Shown piece by piece: positions 45,573 to 54,690 of a DNA stretch of 64,000 nucleotides (the stretch's first letter is position 1; each line of letters opens with the position of its first letter). Under the pieces are notes generated by a model. It ran no database searches and was not told the origin of the DNA. It saw nothing but the letters and a program-made list of their open reading frames with translations. The DNA comes from Prolixibacteraceae bacterium (GTDB lineage Bacteria > Bacteroidota > Bacteroidia > Bacteroidales > Prolixibacteraceae). The position numbers and the translations under genes were made by a program. Where the stretch lies: contig JALNYZ010000005.1 of assembly GCA_023229575.1 (NCBI GenBank), positions 124,001-188,000 on the forward strand, in the 5' to 3' direction.

Positions 45573-48500
45573 ATGAAAATAAATATTCAAAGATATATCT
45601 ACCTGTTCCTTTTGGTATTACTCGTAATTTATCCTGGGTTTGCCCAGAAAACGATGTTAACAGGAACGGTAAATGATAAAACAGGTAAGCCGGTAGTAAA
45701 TGCGCTTGTTACGATCAAAGAACAACCCGGGGTAAAAGTTTTTACTGATACTGAGGGAAAATTCAGTATTTCCGGGGTAAAAGGTCAGCTCGTTGAAGTA
45801 ACTACCAGAGATCAACGCCATAAATCACAGCGGATTGAAACAGATCAGATCGTTATGGTAATGAACCAAAACGATGCCTTAATCCAGGTTGGGTATGGAA
45901 TGGAACAACGACAGGAGGATGTTACATCCGCTATCGGGATCGTCAGGGCCGGGGAATTGACAAAAAGTTCTGCCAGGAATCCTGCCAATGCCCTGTATGG
46001 GCAAATACCGGGTTTAACGGTGCTGGAGAATGGAGGCGCGAGCTGGACTGCAAACCCAAACCTTTTTATCAGAGGAATTGGAACTACGCAAAATACCGCC
46101 ATATTGATATTGGTTGACGGGTTCGAACGTCCGGTCTCCACATTATCAGTGGATGAAATTGAAAGCATTGAGGTACTGAAAGATGCAGGCGCTCTTGCCA
46201 TGTATGGATTACGAGGCGCTAATGGCGTTTTATCGGTGACAACCAAAAGAGGTACTGGGAAAGGACTTTCAGTGAATGCAAATTATGACCGGGGAATGAC
46301 GAAGGCTTTCCGGTTACCTGAGTTTTTGGATGCTTACGGATATGCAAAAGCAGTTAACCAGGCACGGGCAAATGACGGATTGACTGACCTTTATTCACAA
46401 CCTGAATTAGACAGATATCAATCAGGAAGTTCACCCTACCTGTATCCCAATGTTGATTGGAAAAAAGCGTCGTTCCGGGATTTTGGGCATTCCGATAAAT
46501 TGAACCTCACATTGCAGCAGCAGGCCAACGCATTCAGGTACCTGCTTTATTTGAACTTTGATAACGAAGCAGGAATATTGGGGCCTGTTAAAGAAACCGG
46601 ACCTAAAACTACTCAGTTTAACAACCGTACAGTCAATATGAGGCTGAACGCGGAAATAGATATTACGAAAACGACTAAATTTTCAGTAAAACTTGCCGGA
46701 AATTTAGGGGAAGGTACCCGACCGGCCACAGGAGCTGAAGGCGATATCTTTAGCGATATTTACAACACGCCGGCAGCGGCTTATCCCGTTAAAACCTATC
46801 ACGGTATATGGGGAGGGACACAAACTTACGCCAACAATAACCCTGTTGCGGAAATAGGAGGTATTGGATATACAAGCGAGGGAAGACGCATGTTTATGAC
46901 AGATTTTGTACTGGGGCAAAATCTTGATAAAGTATTAAAGGGCTTGTCGGTAGAAGCAGGACTATCTTATGATAATTCATTCAGCTACCGTGATGTAAGA
47001 TCAAATGGATATCAATATGAGCAGCTTACCCCCATTCTTGATCCAATAACCATGGCTGTAACAGATACCATTGAAAATACATACGGGACAAACAGCGCTA
47101 CTACTTTTGCATCCTCACTGACATCGTACTATCACAGGGCAACTTTTTTTGGAAATCTGAAGTATTCATCTTCGTGGGGAGACAATGAGTTAAAATCGAT
47201 ACTTTTTGTGCAACAGGAAGAGTATAAGGGCGACGGTCAGTTCACCACTTACAGGCGTCTTTTGAGCGCCGGTAATTTACATTATGGGAAAGCCGGAAAA
47301 TATTTTGTCGATGCGACCCTGGCCTGGGGCGGAACTGATCTTTTACCGGCAGCAGAACGATATGGATTTTTTCCTGCGGTGTCAGTAGGATGGAAATTGG
47401 GAAAAGAGGAGTGGCTAATTGGCAGCAAGATATTGAATGATTTGAAACTAAGGGCTTCCTGGGGAATGACGGGAAATGATCAGGTCACTCAAAACATCAG
47501 CGATAATAGATGGCAAGGATCAACCGGATATTATTTTGGCGCCAATAATACCGGAGCTACAGGTAATGCGGAAGGACGGCTTGCCTCATTTCCGCTTTCC
47601 TTTGAAACTTCCTATAAATCCAATATAGGCGTTGATGCAGGTATTTTTAATCTGTTGGATCTAAGTCTGGATGTTTTTTACGATAAGAGGGAAGGCATCC
47701 TTACGACAACCGACGGATTATATAGTCAGGTACTTGGCGTTGCTTTGCCCTATAGCTCAACTGGCGTTACTTCCAATAAGGGATTTGATTTGGGATTGAA
47801 CCTGCATCAGTCCTTCAAAGACTTTAGCTATCATGCAGGGGCGCAATTATCTTATGCCAAAAATAAGATAATTGAACAGAATGAAGTTTACAGGCCATAT
47901 GATTATCTTAAAAGAACAGGAAAAAGTATCGGTCAGGCTTTCGGATTACAGGCGATCGGTTTTTTTAATGATGCAGCAGACATTGTAGCCAGCCCCAAAC
48001 AGACTTACATGGCAGTAAGCCCCGGCGACATCAAATATAAAGATCAGAATAACGATGGTTTTATTGATGATTATGATCAAGTACAAATTGGCTACGCCAC
48101 CAATACCCCTGAAATTTATTATTCGGGTACGCTTGGCATGGAATACAAAGGATTTGGATTCGATTGCGTTTTTCAGGGGATTTCAAACTACACGGTGTAT
48201 TTGAATACACCCAGCATTTTCATCCCGCTCAGATCGAATACCAATATTTCTACATTCTCCAACAATTCCTGGACTCCTGCAACTGCTTCGATGGCAACTC
48301 TGCCTCGTCTTTCAATGACTGAAAATCTGAATAACTATAGAAGTAACAGTGTTTGGCTTGTTGACGGATCGTACCTGAAATTAAGAACAGCCGAGATTTA
48401 TTACAATTTTCCCGAACAGATGCTATCTAGATTTAAGCTCAAAACAGCGCAGTTGTATGTAAGAGGAATAAATTTATTTTCGATTGATAATATAAAAGTT

Positions 48501-48575
48501 GTTGATCCGGAATCGATTGGAAGCTCATATCCTACAATGTCTTCCTATAATCTGGGTATTAAAATTGGGTTTTAA
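45573..48575 (+). CDS. SusC/RagA-type TonB-dependent transporter without STN domain (pair 2)
   Basis: The 1000-residue transporter has a signal peptide to ~VIYPGFAQ and goes straight into the carboxypeptidase-like domain (LTGTVNDKTGKPVVNALVTI), without an STN domain. The plug has ESIEVLKDAGALAMYGLRGA and the barrel ends in NLGIKIGF. It therefore imports but should not signal to FecR itself; control presumably comes from the STN-bearing SusC of the same locus. It follows the previous SusD by 38 bases, so the four transporter genes look like one operon. Confidence 0.96.
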   Translation: MKINIQRYIYLFLLVLLVIYPGFAQKTMLTGTVNDKTGKPVVNALVTIKEQPGVKVFTDTEGKFSISGVKGQLVEVTTRDQRHKSQRIETDQIVMVMNQNDALIQVGYGMEQRQEDVTSAIGIVRAGELTKSSARNPANALYGQIPGLTVLENGGASWTANPNLFIRGIGTTQNTAILILVDGFERPVSTLSVDEIESIEVLKDAGALAMYGLRGANGVLSVTTKRGTGKGLSVNANYDRGMTKAFRLPEFLDAYGYAKAVNQARANDGLTDLYSQPELDRYQSGSSPYLYPNVDWKKASFRDFGHSDKLNLTLQQQANAFRYLLYLNFDNEAGILGPVKETGPKTTQFNNRTVNMRLNAEIDITKTTKFSVKLAGNLGEGTRPATGAEGDIFSDIYNTPAAAYPVKTYHGIWGGTQTYANNNPVAEIGGIGYTSEGRRMFMTDFVLGQNLDKVLKGLSVEAGLSYDNSFSYRDVRSNGYQYEQLTPILDPITMAVTDTIENTYGTNSATTFASSLTSYYHRATFFGNLKYSSSWGDNELKSILFVQQEEYKGDGQFTTYRRLLSAGNLHYGKAGKYFVDATLAWGGTDLLPAAERYGFFPAVSVGWKLGKEEWLIGSKILNDLKLRASWGMTGNDQVTQNISDNRWQGSTGYYFGANNTGATGNAEGRLASFPLSFETSYKSNIGVDAGIFNLLDLSLDVFYDKREGILTTTDGLYSQVLGVALPYSSTGVTSNKGFDLGLNLHQSFKDFSYHAGAQLSYAKNKIIEQNEVYRPYDYLKRTGKSIGQAFGLQAIGFFNDAADIVASPKQTYMAVSPGDIKYKDQNNDGFIDDYDQVQIGYATNTPEIYYSGTLGMEYKGFGFDCVFQGISNYTVYLNTPSIFIPLRSNTNISTFSNNSWTPATASMATLPRLSMTENLNNYRSNSVWLVDGSYLKLRTAEIYYNFPEQMLSRFKLKTAQLYVRGINLFSIDNIKVVDPESIGSSYPTMSSYNLGIKIGF

Positions 48576-48593
48576 TCATTCAAACACATAGTT

Positions 48594-50312
48594 ATGAAAA
48601 AAATATATTCTTATATATTGAAATTTCCTAAGTCATTGATTGCAGTTTTATTATTAATCCCATTATTTTGGGGCTGCCATTTTTTGGACTATACCGAGTA
48701 TGATTCAAATAATGAAAACTATATGTTGTCATACATTGATCCTACCAAATCAATTCTGACCAATATCTATACCTATCTCCCGAAAGACTACAACAGTGTG
48801 GACGGGGCCATCAGGTCTTCGGCAACAGACGATGCCGAACATGTATGGGATGCATCAGCCGTTCAAAGGTTCAACAATGGAGGTTGGAGTGCGATTAATC
48901 CGCTTGATGATCAGTGGGGCAGAATGTACACAGCCATTAGGGCTGCAAATGTGTTTTTGGATAAAGCCGACACACTGACATTTCCTGCAATAAAATATGC
49001 GGTCAATTATAAAGATTTAATGCAAGCATACGCTTTATATCCTTATGAAGCCAGGTTCTTACGAGCAATGTATTACTTTGAATTAATTAAGAGGTATGGT
49101 AATGTTCCCCTTGATACGGTAAGGCTGACACCTGAACTTGTCAATAATGTAAAGCCTAATTCATACGATGAGGTTGTCAAATTCATCGTAAGGGAGTGTG
49201 ATTCGGCAGCCGTAAAATTGCCGGTTACGTTTTCTACATTCATCAGTAAGGAGACCGGACGGGCAACGAAAGGCGCTGCCATGGCTTTAAAAGCGCGAAC
49301 TTTGTTATATGCTGCCAGTCCTTTGCATAATCCTTCGAATGGTGCTGCCAAATGGATTACAGCCGCATATGCTTCAAAAGCGCTTATCGACCAGCTTGGA
49401 GCAAGTTACACCCCGCTTGCCGCTTATAATACAACCTGGAATAACCTCACCTCTAAAGAATTGATCTTAGAGACCAGACAGGCAGATGACAGGGCATTTG
49501 AAGCCGCAAATACTGCCGTGGGCTATAATGGAGGAAATACCGGAACCTGCCCTACGCAAAACCTCATTGACGCTTATGAGATGAAAACGAGCGGCAAAGG
49601 GATCTTAGAGGCCGGTTCAGGTTATGATCCGGCAAATCCGTATTCTACTTCAGGGGCATCCGCAAGGGATCCAAGGCTTGATATGACAATTCTCCGTAAT
49701 GGCTCTATCTGGAAAACCCCCTTGGTAATTCAAACCTTCCAGGGAGGATTAAATGCTGCACCCAGACCAAATACAACTAAAACGGGTTATTACATTAAGA
49801 AACTTATGGTCGAAAGTATTGTCGTTGATCCTTCTTTAACCCTGGGAACTGCACGACATGTATGGCCAGTTTTCCGATATACCGAAGTACTTCTGAATTA
49901 TGCTGAAGCAATGAACGAAGTTTATGGACCGGATGGAGCAGGCCCAGCCCCTCTTGATAACCTGACCGCACGTGCGGCAGTGAATATCGTCCGTGCAAGA
50001 ACCGGAGTAGCAATGCCTGCGTTCCCGACAGGAATGACACAGTCAACTTTTAGGGATAAACTAAGGAACGAACGCCGGGTAGAACTGGCTTTTGAAGACC
50101 ATCGTTTCTGGGATATCAGAAGGTGGAAAATCGGACCTTCAACCACCACCATTAAGGGTGTTGACCTGACAAAAGACCCTGTCACCGGCGTAATAACCTA
50201 TACCCCCAAAGTGGTTGAAACTCGCGTGTGGGATGACAAAATGTATTTATATCCAATTCCACAGAATGAGGTTTTTGTAAATAAAAACCTTGTTCAAAAT
50301 GCAGGCTGGTAA
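48594..50312 (+). CDS. SusD/RagB-type glycan-binding lipoprotein (pair 2)
   Basis: The 572-residue lipoprotein has lipobox LFWGC (Cys28) followed by HFLDYTEYD. SusD features: YEARFLRAMYYFELIKRYGN, GRATKGAAMALKARTLLYAA, ERRVELAFEDHRFWDIRRWK and the ending NLVQNAGW. It is the lid of the SusC encoded 18 bases upstream and ends the transporter operon before a perfect terminator. Confidence 0.97.
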   Translation: MKKIYSYILKFPKSLIAVLLLIPLFWGCHFLDYTEYDSNNENYMLSYIDPTKSILTNIYTYLPKDYNSVDGAIRSSATDDAEHVWDASAVQRFNNGGWSAINPLDDQWGRMYTAIRAANVFLDKADTLTFPAIKYAVNYKDLMQAYALYPYEARFLRAMYYFELIKRYGNVPLDTVRLTPELVNNVKPNSYDEVVKFIVRECDSAAVKLPVTFSTFISKETGRATKGAAMALKARTLLYAASPLHNPSNGAAKWITAAYASKALIDQLGASYTPLAAYNTTWNNLTSKELILETRQADDRAFEAANTAVGYNGGNTGTCPTQNLIDAYEMKTSGKGILEAGSGYDPANPYSTSGASARDPRLDMTILRNGSIWKTPLVIQTFQGGLNAAPRPNTTKTGYYIKKLMVESIVVDPSLTLGTARHVWPVFRYTEVLLNYAEAMNEVYGPDGAGPAPLDNLTARAAVNIVRARTGVAMPAFPTGMTQSTFRDKLRNERRVELAFEDHRFWDIRRWKIGPSTTTIKGVDLTKDPVTGVITYTPKVVETRVWDDKMYLYPIPQNEVFVNKNLVQNAGW

Positions 50313-50334
50313 ATAAATTGTTTTTAATCTAGTC

Positions 50335-50370
50335 AAGTAACTTCATTAGTTTACGCTAATGAAGTTACTT
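50335..50370 (+). terminator. Intrinsic terminator after the second susCD pair
   Basis: AAGTAACTTCATTAG and CTAATGAAGTTACTT form a perfect 15-base stem with a six-base loop, followed by TTT. It separates the transporter operon from the GH16 gene, which starts only 21 bases later and so may depend on read-through or a promoter within the hairpin region. Confidence 0.88.
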
Positions 50371-50390
50371 TTTCAATAGAACTGTACATT

Positions 50391-51629
50391 ATGAAGATTA
50401 AGCCTAATATGAAGTTTAGCAGGGAAATAATACTCAACACGAATAAATCGATCTATTATTCAGTAGTTTTTGCTGTGCTGTTGTTACTCCTTTTTTTAAA
50501 CTGTAATAAAGAAACTAAAAATGTTCCAGGGATTACTGTCCCTGTCCTAACTACCAATTCGGCCAATATCACCAATACCTCAGCCGATATTGACGGGAAA
50601 GTGACAAGCAATGGAGGTGCTGCCGTAACTGCCCAGGGTATTTGCTGGGGCATCAATATGAACCCAAATATTGCAGGTGAAAAAATTAGTATTGGTCCAG
50701 GCTCAGAGAGTTTCACTATTAAAATGACCGGATTGACCCCGGGTACAACTTATTATGTTAGGGCTTATGCCACCAATAGTGCAGGGACAGGCTATGGTAA
50801 TCAAAAATCGATTCAAACGCCAATCTCTACAGGAGAAGACGTACCTGGTTTTGGTCCATTTACGACAATTTTGGCTCATGCCAACCTTCAGCCACCGGTG
50901 GGTTGGAACCAAAATTTACCCCTGTCGGACCAGGCCAATAGTAGTCATTGGGTTTTAAACCCATCCTTTTCAGATGAATTTAACACGACAATTCTTAATG
51001 CAACAAATTGGACAAACACGAATACGGGCCTGGGCTTCAATCAAGGCAATGACCCGGCGCTGTTAAAGCCAACCACTTCAGGTATGGAGTTTTACATGCA
51101 CGATGGCCCGGTATCAGGCCCTTATCAGTATCGGGGCTCCTGGATTGGCAGTAAAACAAAGCTTTTATATGGTTATATTGAATCAAGTATCGATATGGCG
51201 GCCAATTATGCCAACAACAATATGTTCCTCTATGCCAAAGACAATACCCGGTGGACTGAAATAGATGTTGTTGAGACATATCCTTTACCTCGTTCCAACG
51301 GTGTCAAAGCCTCCTCAAATGCTCATGTATGGTATTCACCGCTTATCAGCGCTCACACGGAACAACAAGTTGCTTTTGTGCTCGATGGCGGTCAAACATT
51401 TGCGGATGGATATCACGTATTCGGTTTGGCCTGGACACCAACAAAACTCTCCTGGTATGTTGATGGACGCCTTGTCCGCGAAGGAGTGAATACATCCTGG
51501 CACCAACCGCTTAATTTATTCATCGGTATTTGGGACTACCATGGTTATATGAGCAAAATGCCCTCGGATCAGTTTAATATTGAAGCAATGAAGGCGAAAT
51601 ACGTCCGTGTTTGGACGGCGGCGAATTAA
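50391..51629 (+). CDS. GH16-family endo-glycanase lipoprotein with N-terminal FN3-like module
   Basis: The 412-residue surface lipoprotein has lipobox FLNC (Cys38). Residues ~50-145 are an FN3-like module (ITNTSADIDGKVTSNGG, GLTPGTTYYVRAYATNSAGT) that recurs almost unchanged in the genes at 54677 and 56895. The catalytic part from ~165 is GH16: the retaining motif E-x-D-x-x-E is Glu290-Ile-Asp292-Val-Val-Glu295 in WTEIDVVETY, the beta-bulge form seen in beta-agarases, porphyranases and kappa-carrageenases, with FGLAWTPTKLSWYVDGRLVR near the end. The likely substrate is a beta-galactan or agar-like polymer, but beta-glucans cannot be excluded. It may make the first cut for the second PUL. Confidence 0.9.
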   Translation: MKIKPNMKFSREIILNTNKSIYYSVVFAVLLLLLFLNCNKETKNVPGITVPVLTTNSANITNTSADIDGKVTSNGGAAVTAQGICWGINMNPNIAGEKISIGPGSESFTIKMTGLTPGTTYYVRAYATNSAGTGYGNQKSIQTPISTGEDVPGFGPFTTILAHANLQPPVGWNQNLPLSDQANSSHWVLNPSFSDEFNTTILNATNWTNTNTGLGFNQGNDPALLKPTTSGMEFYMHDGPVSGPYQYRGSWIGSKTKLLYGYIESSIDMAANYANNNMFLYAKDNTRWTEIDVVETYPLPRSNGVKASSNAHVWYSPLISAHTEQQVAFVLDGGQTFADGYHVFGLAWTPTKLSWYVDGRLVREGVNTSWHQPLNLFIGIWDYHGYMSKMPSDQFNIEAMKAKYVRVWTAAN

Positions 51630-51752
51630 GGGAAACGGGATTTGCAAAAAAAAGACACCAAGTAATATGGCGACGAATGAAATCAAGATTGTGAAAATTA
51701 GGGTAAAATGACACAATAGATTAGAGCGCGTTCCGCCTTCCAAATTGTAAAC

Positions 51753-51839
51753 AGCAATTAATTTGCCAACTCAAGATCCTTATATCCCTGGGGATTCAAT
51801 CAGGAGGAAACAATACTCCAGATATGGGGTGCGAAATGA
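51753..51839 (+). pseudogene. Remnant 3' end of the FISUMP/TIM-like lipoprotein family
   Basis: The frame reads SN-stop-FANSRSLYPWGFNQEE then TILQIWGAK and stop. This matches the last ~29 residues of the intact genes at 54677 and 56895 (SNYFANSSSLYPWGFNQEET) except for a nonsense change TAC to TAA at 51759-51761 and a few substitutions. No upstream part of the gene survives; the preceding ~120 bases after the GH16 stop have no recognisable coding. It is a decayed copy, showing the array once extended to the left of the beta-helix gene. Confidence 0.85.
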
Positions 51840-51964
51840 TCACCCTTATTACAGCGGTATGCTTTGGAAAAGCCTATGATGTTGCATCTAAAGGAAATGA
51901 CTCCAATGCCAGCTCATTAAAATCCCCGTTCAGGACCATTCGAAAAGCAGCGGATGTAATATGA
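51836..51964 (+). pseudogene. Truncated N-terminus of a beta-helix protein
   Basis: A 42-codon frame starts at an ATG overlapping the previous stop and reads MITLITAVCFGKAYDVASKG, NDSNASSLKSPFRTIRKAAD, VI, stop. This has a short hydrophobic export-like start followed by the N-terminal signature of secreted beta-helix proteins (compare LYVDPVNGSDSNTG...KPFQTIERA in 52009-54690). It ends just where the first helix turn should begin. I read it as the surviving 5' end of a deleted beta-helix gene, not a working small gene. Positions 51630-51752 and 51965-52008 show nothing recognisable. Confidence 0.7.
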
Positions 51965-52008
51965 TAGATTATTCTTAATGTAAAACTTTTAGAAACGATA
52001 AAACTCTG

Positions 52009-54690
52009 ATGATGTACTCCGATTTCGATATAAGAACCTGCAAAACACACTGTGGAAGGAACAGAAATAGACTCCTTCGAAGTCTGGCAATATTGGTCTT
52101 TCTTGTTTTTCAGATTTCAGTATTGGCTGCAAAAGAAGCGCCTCTACTTTACACAACAGCGGATATTACAAAGCTGTATGTTGATCCGGTAAATGGGTCG
52201 GATTCAAATACCGGAAGCGAGGGAAAACCATTTCAGACAATTGAACGGGCGCGTGATGAAATCCGCAGGCAACGTACATCAATGTCTGGAAATATATTCG
52301 TTTTTCTTCGGGGAGGGGAGTACAATTATGCCAACCGTTATACAATCCGCCAGGCAGGACAGGGCGGCAAATCATATGCTATCCGAAGAAGTGAATTGAC
52401 CTTTGATGAGCGCGACTCCGGTTCCGATGGTTTTGAAATCACCTACAAAGCATACCCCGGAGAACATCCGGTAATTAGCGGGGGAAAGCGGATTACAGGT
52501 TGGAAATTATATGATCCTGAACGAAATATTTATAAGTCCAACATCGGGAAAGAGATTGATTCAAGGCAATTGTATGTGAACGGTCGGCGGGCGATTGTCG
52601 CAAGGAGTGAAGGAATTCCCGTTAACCTGACACTTGAAAATGACTATGGACACACTACTACTGACATGTTTATGTCGGGCTGGAAGAATAAAAAGGATAT
52701 TGAATTTGTATATTTTGATCAATGGGTACAGTTCCGTATCAAAGTGGATACCATTACCCCGGGCAATGGTATTGCATTAATCGGGCTGAATAAGCCGGCG
52801 TGGCAATTTGCAATGAACGGTAGAAATATAAAGATCAAAAACATATCCAACCTGTACTATATCGAAAATGCTTACGAATTATTGGATTCGGAGGGTGAAT
52901 GGTACCACGATCATCAATCTGGTGATTTATTCTACAAGCCCAGGAGTGGCGAGGATATGTCAACAGCCGAAATTGTGATCCCTGTGATTGAAGAGCTTCT
53001 GACCGCGAAAGGAAGCAGCCCCGACAATCGGTTCAGGAATGTCCGGTTCGAAGGATTATCCTTTGCATATGCGGGGTGGCTTCGGCCGAATATTGTCAAA
53101 TCACATATCAGCAATCAGAATAACACGATCAGGAATGAAAATAATCGTCTGCCCGAAGGTGCTATCACTATTGAAACCGCTCAGGGGATCACATTTGAGC
53201 GGAATTATTTCTCAAAACTGGGAATTACAGGATTATTAATGCTTGGAGCAATCAGGGATGTAACGATCTCCGGAAACAAGTTTGTTGATATTTCAGGTGG
53301 AGGAATGAATATTGCAGATGGTTCTCTCCAGCCTAAAGATCTGGAGAATGTGATTATCAAAAACAATTATATCCGTAATATTGGTGTTGAATATCTACCT
53401 TCTGCCGGAATCTCTGTTGCACAAGGTAAACACATCTATATCGGACATAATGAAATCAGTGATTTTCCCTATACCGGAATTCACATGGCCTGGCACAGTA
53501 ATGGCACTATTACAGAGCATGTTACGATCGAAAACAATTATATACATGACTACCTGACCACAGAACTCTATGATGGAGGTGGAATTTACACGCTTGGGGT
53601 CAATCCTTTGGGAAATACTGAGAATCCTGTCTATACTGTCCAAGGCAATTACATTCGTAATCAGCTTAATCATAATGCACCGTTATATCCCGATAATGGC
53701 TCCACATGGTGGCTTGCAAAAAACAACGTGGTTGATATTAAAGACAGCCCGCCGTTCTGGGCTAAAAATATTAAGCATCAGGTCTTGCTTACCAATCAGG
53801 GAGAAAACCTGAAAATAACCAATAATTATGTTACCACTGACAGGTATGTCGACCGTGGTAAAAACAATATATTCCAATGGAACCTATACCCTGACGCAGT
53901 ATGGCCGCGGCAAGCGATTAATATTATTTCAAATGCCGGGTTGGAGGAACCCTATTATGATTTATGGGATATTGATGAACGTTTTAATATCATTATGAAT
54001 CCCGGGTTTGAAACGAGACAGGAAAATGTCTGGCATACTGAAAATGCAAAATGGGGCTGGATCACGGGGGAACATTACAGGAATGGCGCATCTGCGAAAA
54101 TAACAGCTATAGAAACAGGAGGTCTGATTGCTCAAAAAATCAATGTACAAAAAGGATTGCATTATAGCGTTTCAGTATGGGTAAAAAAGGAATCAGAAAG
54201 TAATCTTCCGGCATTACTTTACCTAAAATCAGGTAAAGATGAAAAATCAAGGTTGCTGAAGCTGGATGAAGGAAACGTCACAAAAGGCAAATGGACATTG
54301 CTTCATGGTGAATTTGATTTTTCAGGCAACGAAATATCAGATTCTGTAAAAGTGTTTGTTCAGGTAAACAGTAAAGCAGGTGAATCATATTACCTTGATG
54401 AATTTCGTGTTATTGAAAAGAACGAGGCAGATAAAAAAATGCTCCGGGAAGCTATTAAGTCGGCAAGAAAAATTTATGACCAGGCTGTGGAAGGTGAAAA
54501 ACCCGGAGAATATCCATCCGGATCGAAAACCGAATTTCTGGCAGGGATCAGGGATGCTGAAATGGCTATAAGTGTTATTACAGGGAAACAGCAGTTATAC
54601 AAGTCATTGAAATCCATTTATTCTAACCAGGTATGGTTTAAAAACAGGTGCAAAAATGAAATAGATACCGTCTTAAATGAAAAAAATTAA
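52009..54690 (+). CDS. Secreted right-handed beta-helix protein with CBM-like and helical C-terminal domains
   Basis: The 893-residue exported protein has a hydrophobic signal at residues ~24-40 (LAILVFLVFQISVLA). The N-terminal block LYVDPVNGSDSNTG plus KPFQTIERARDEIRR is at ~57-87. About residues 320-590 are the parallel beta-helix, with repeated ITFERNYFSKLGITG, VTISGNKFVDISGGGMN and VIIKNNYIRNIG turns. Residues ~650-800 look like a CBM4/9-type jelly roll (MNPGFETRQENVWHTENAKW, YYLDEFRVIE); ~805-875 form a FIVAR-like helical unit (LREAIKSARKIYDQAVEGEK). Such proteins cleave or bind acidic or neutral polysaccharides. The last four codons overlap the next gene's start. It is related in layout to 919-3942. 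Confidence 0.85.
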   Translation: MMYSDFDIRTCKTHCGRNRNRLLRSLAILVFLVFQISVLAAKEAPLLYTTADITKLYVDPVNGSDSNTGSEGKPFQTIERARDEIRRQRTSMSGNIFVFLRGGEYNYANRYTIRQAGQGGKSYAIRRSELTFDERDSGSDGFEITYKAYPGEHPVISGGKRITGWKLYDPERNIYKSNIGKEIDSRQLYVNGRRAIVARSEGIPVNLTLENDYGHTTTDMFMSGWKNKKDIEFVYFDQWVQFRIKVDTITPGNGIALIGLNKPAWQFAMNGRNIKIKNISNLYYIENAYELLDSEGEWYHDHQSGDLFYKPRSGEDMSTAEIVIPVIEELLTAKGSSPDNRFRNVRFEGLSFAYAGWLRPNIVKSHISNQNNTIRNENNRLPEGAITIETAQGITFERNYFSKLGITGLLMLGAIRDVTISGNKFVDISGGGMNIADGSLQPKDLENVIIKNNYIRNIGVEYLPSAGISVAQGKHIYIGHNEISDFPYTGIHMAWHSNGTITEHVTIENNYIHDYLTTELYDGGGIYTLGVNPLGNTENPVYTVQGNYIRNQLNHNAPLYPDNGSTWWLAKNNVVDIKDSPPFWAKNIKHQVLLTNQGENLKITNNYVTTDRYVDRGKNNIFQWNLYPDAVWPRQAINIISNAGLEEPYYDLWDIDERFNIIMNPGFETRQENVWHTENAKWGWITGEHYRNGASAKITAIETGGLIAQKINVQKGLHYSVSVWVKKESESNLPALLYLKSGKDEKSRLLKLDEGNVTKGKWTLLHGEFDFSGNEISDSVKVFVQVNSKAGESYYLDEFRVIEKNEADKKMLREAIKSARKIYDQAVEGEKPGEYPSGSKTEFLAGIRDAEMAISVITGKQQLYKSLKSIYSNQVWFKNRCKNEIDTVLNEKN

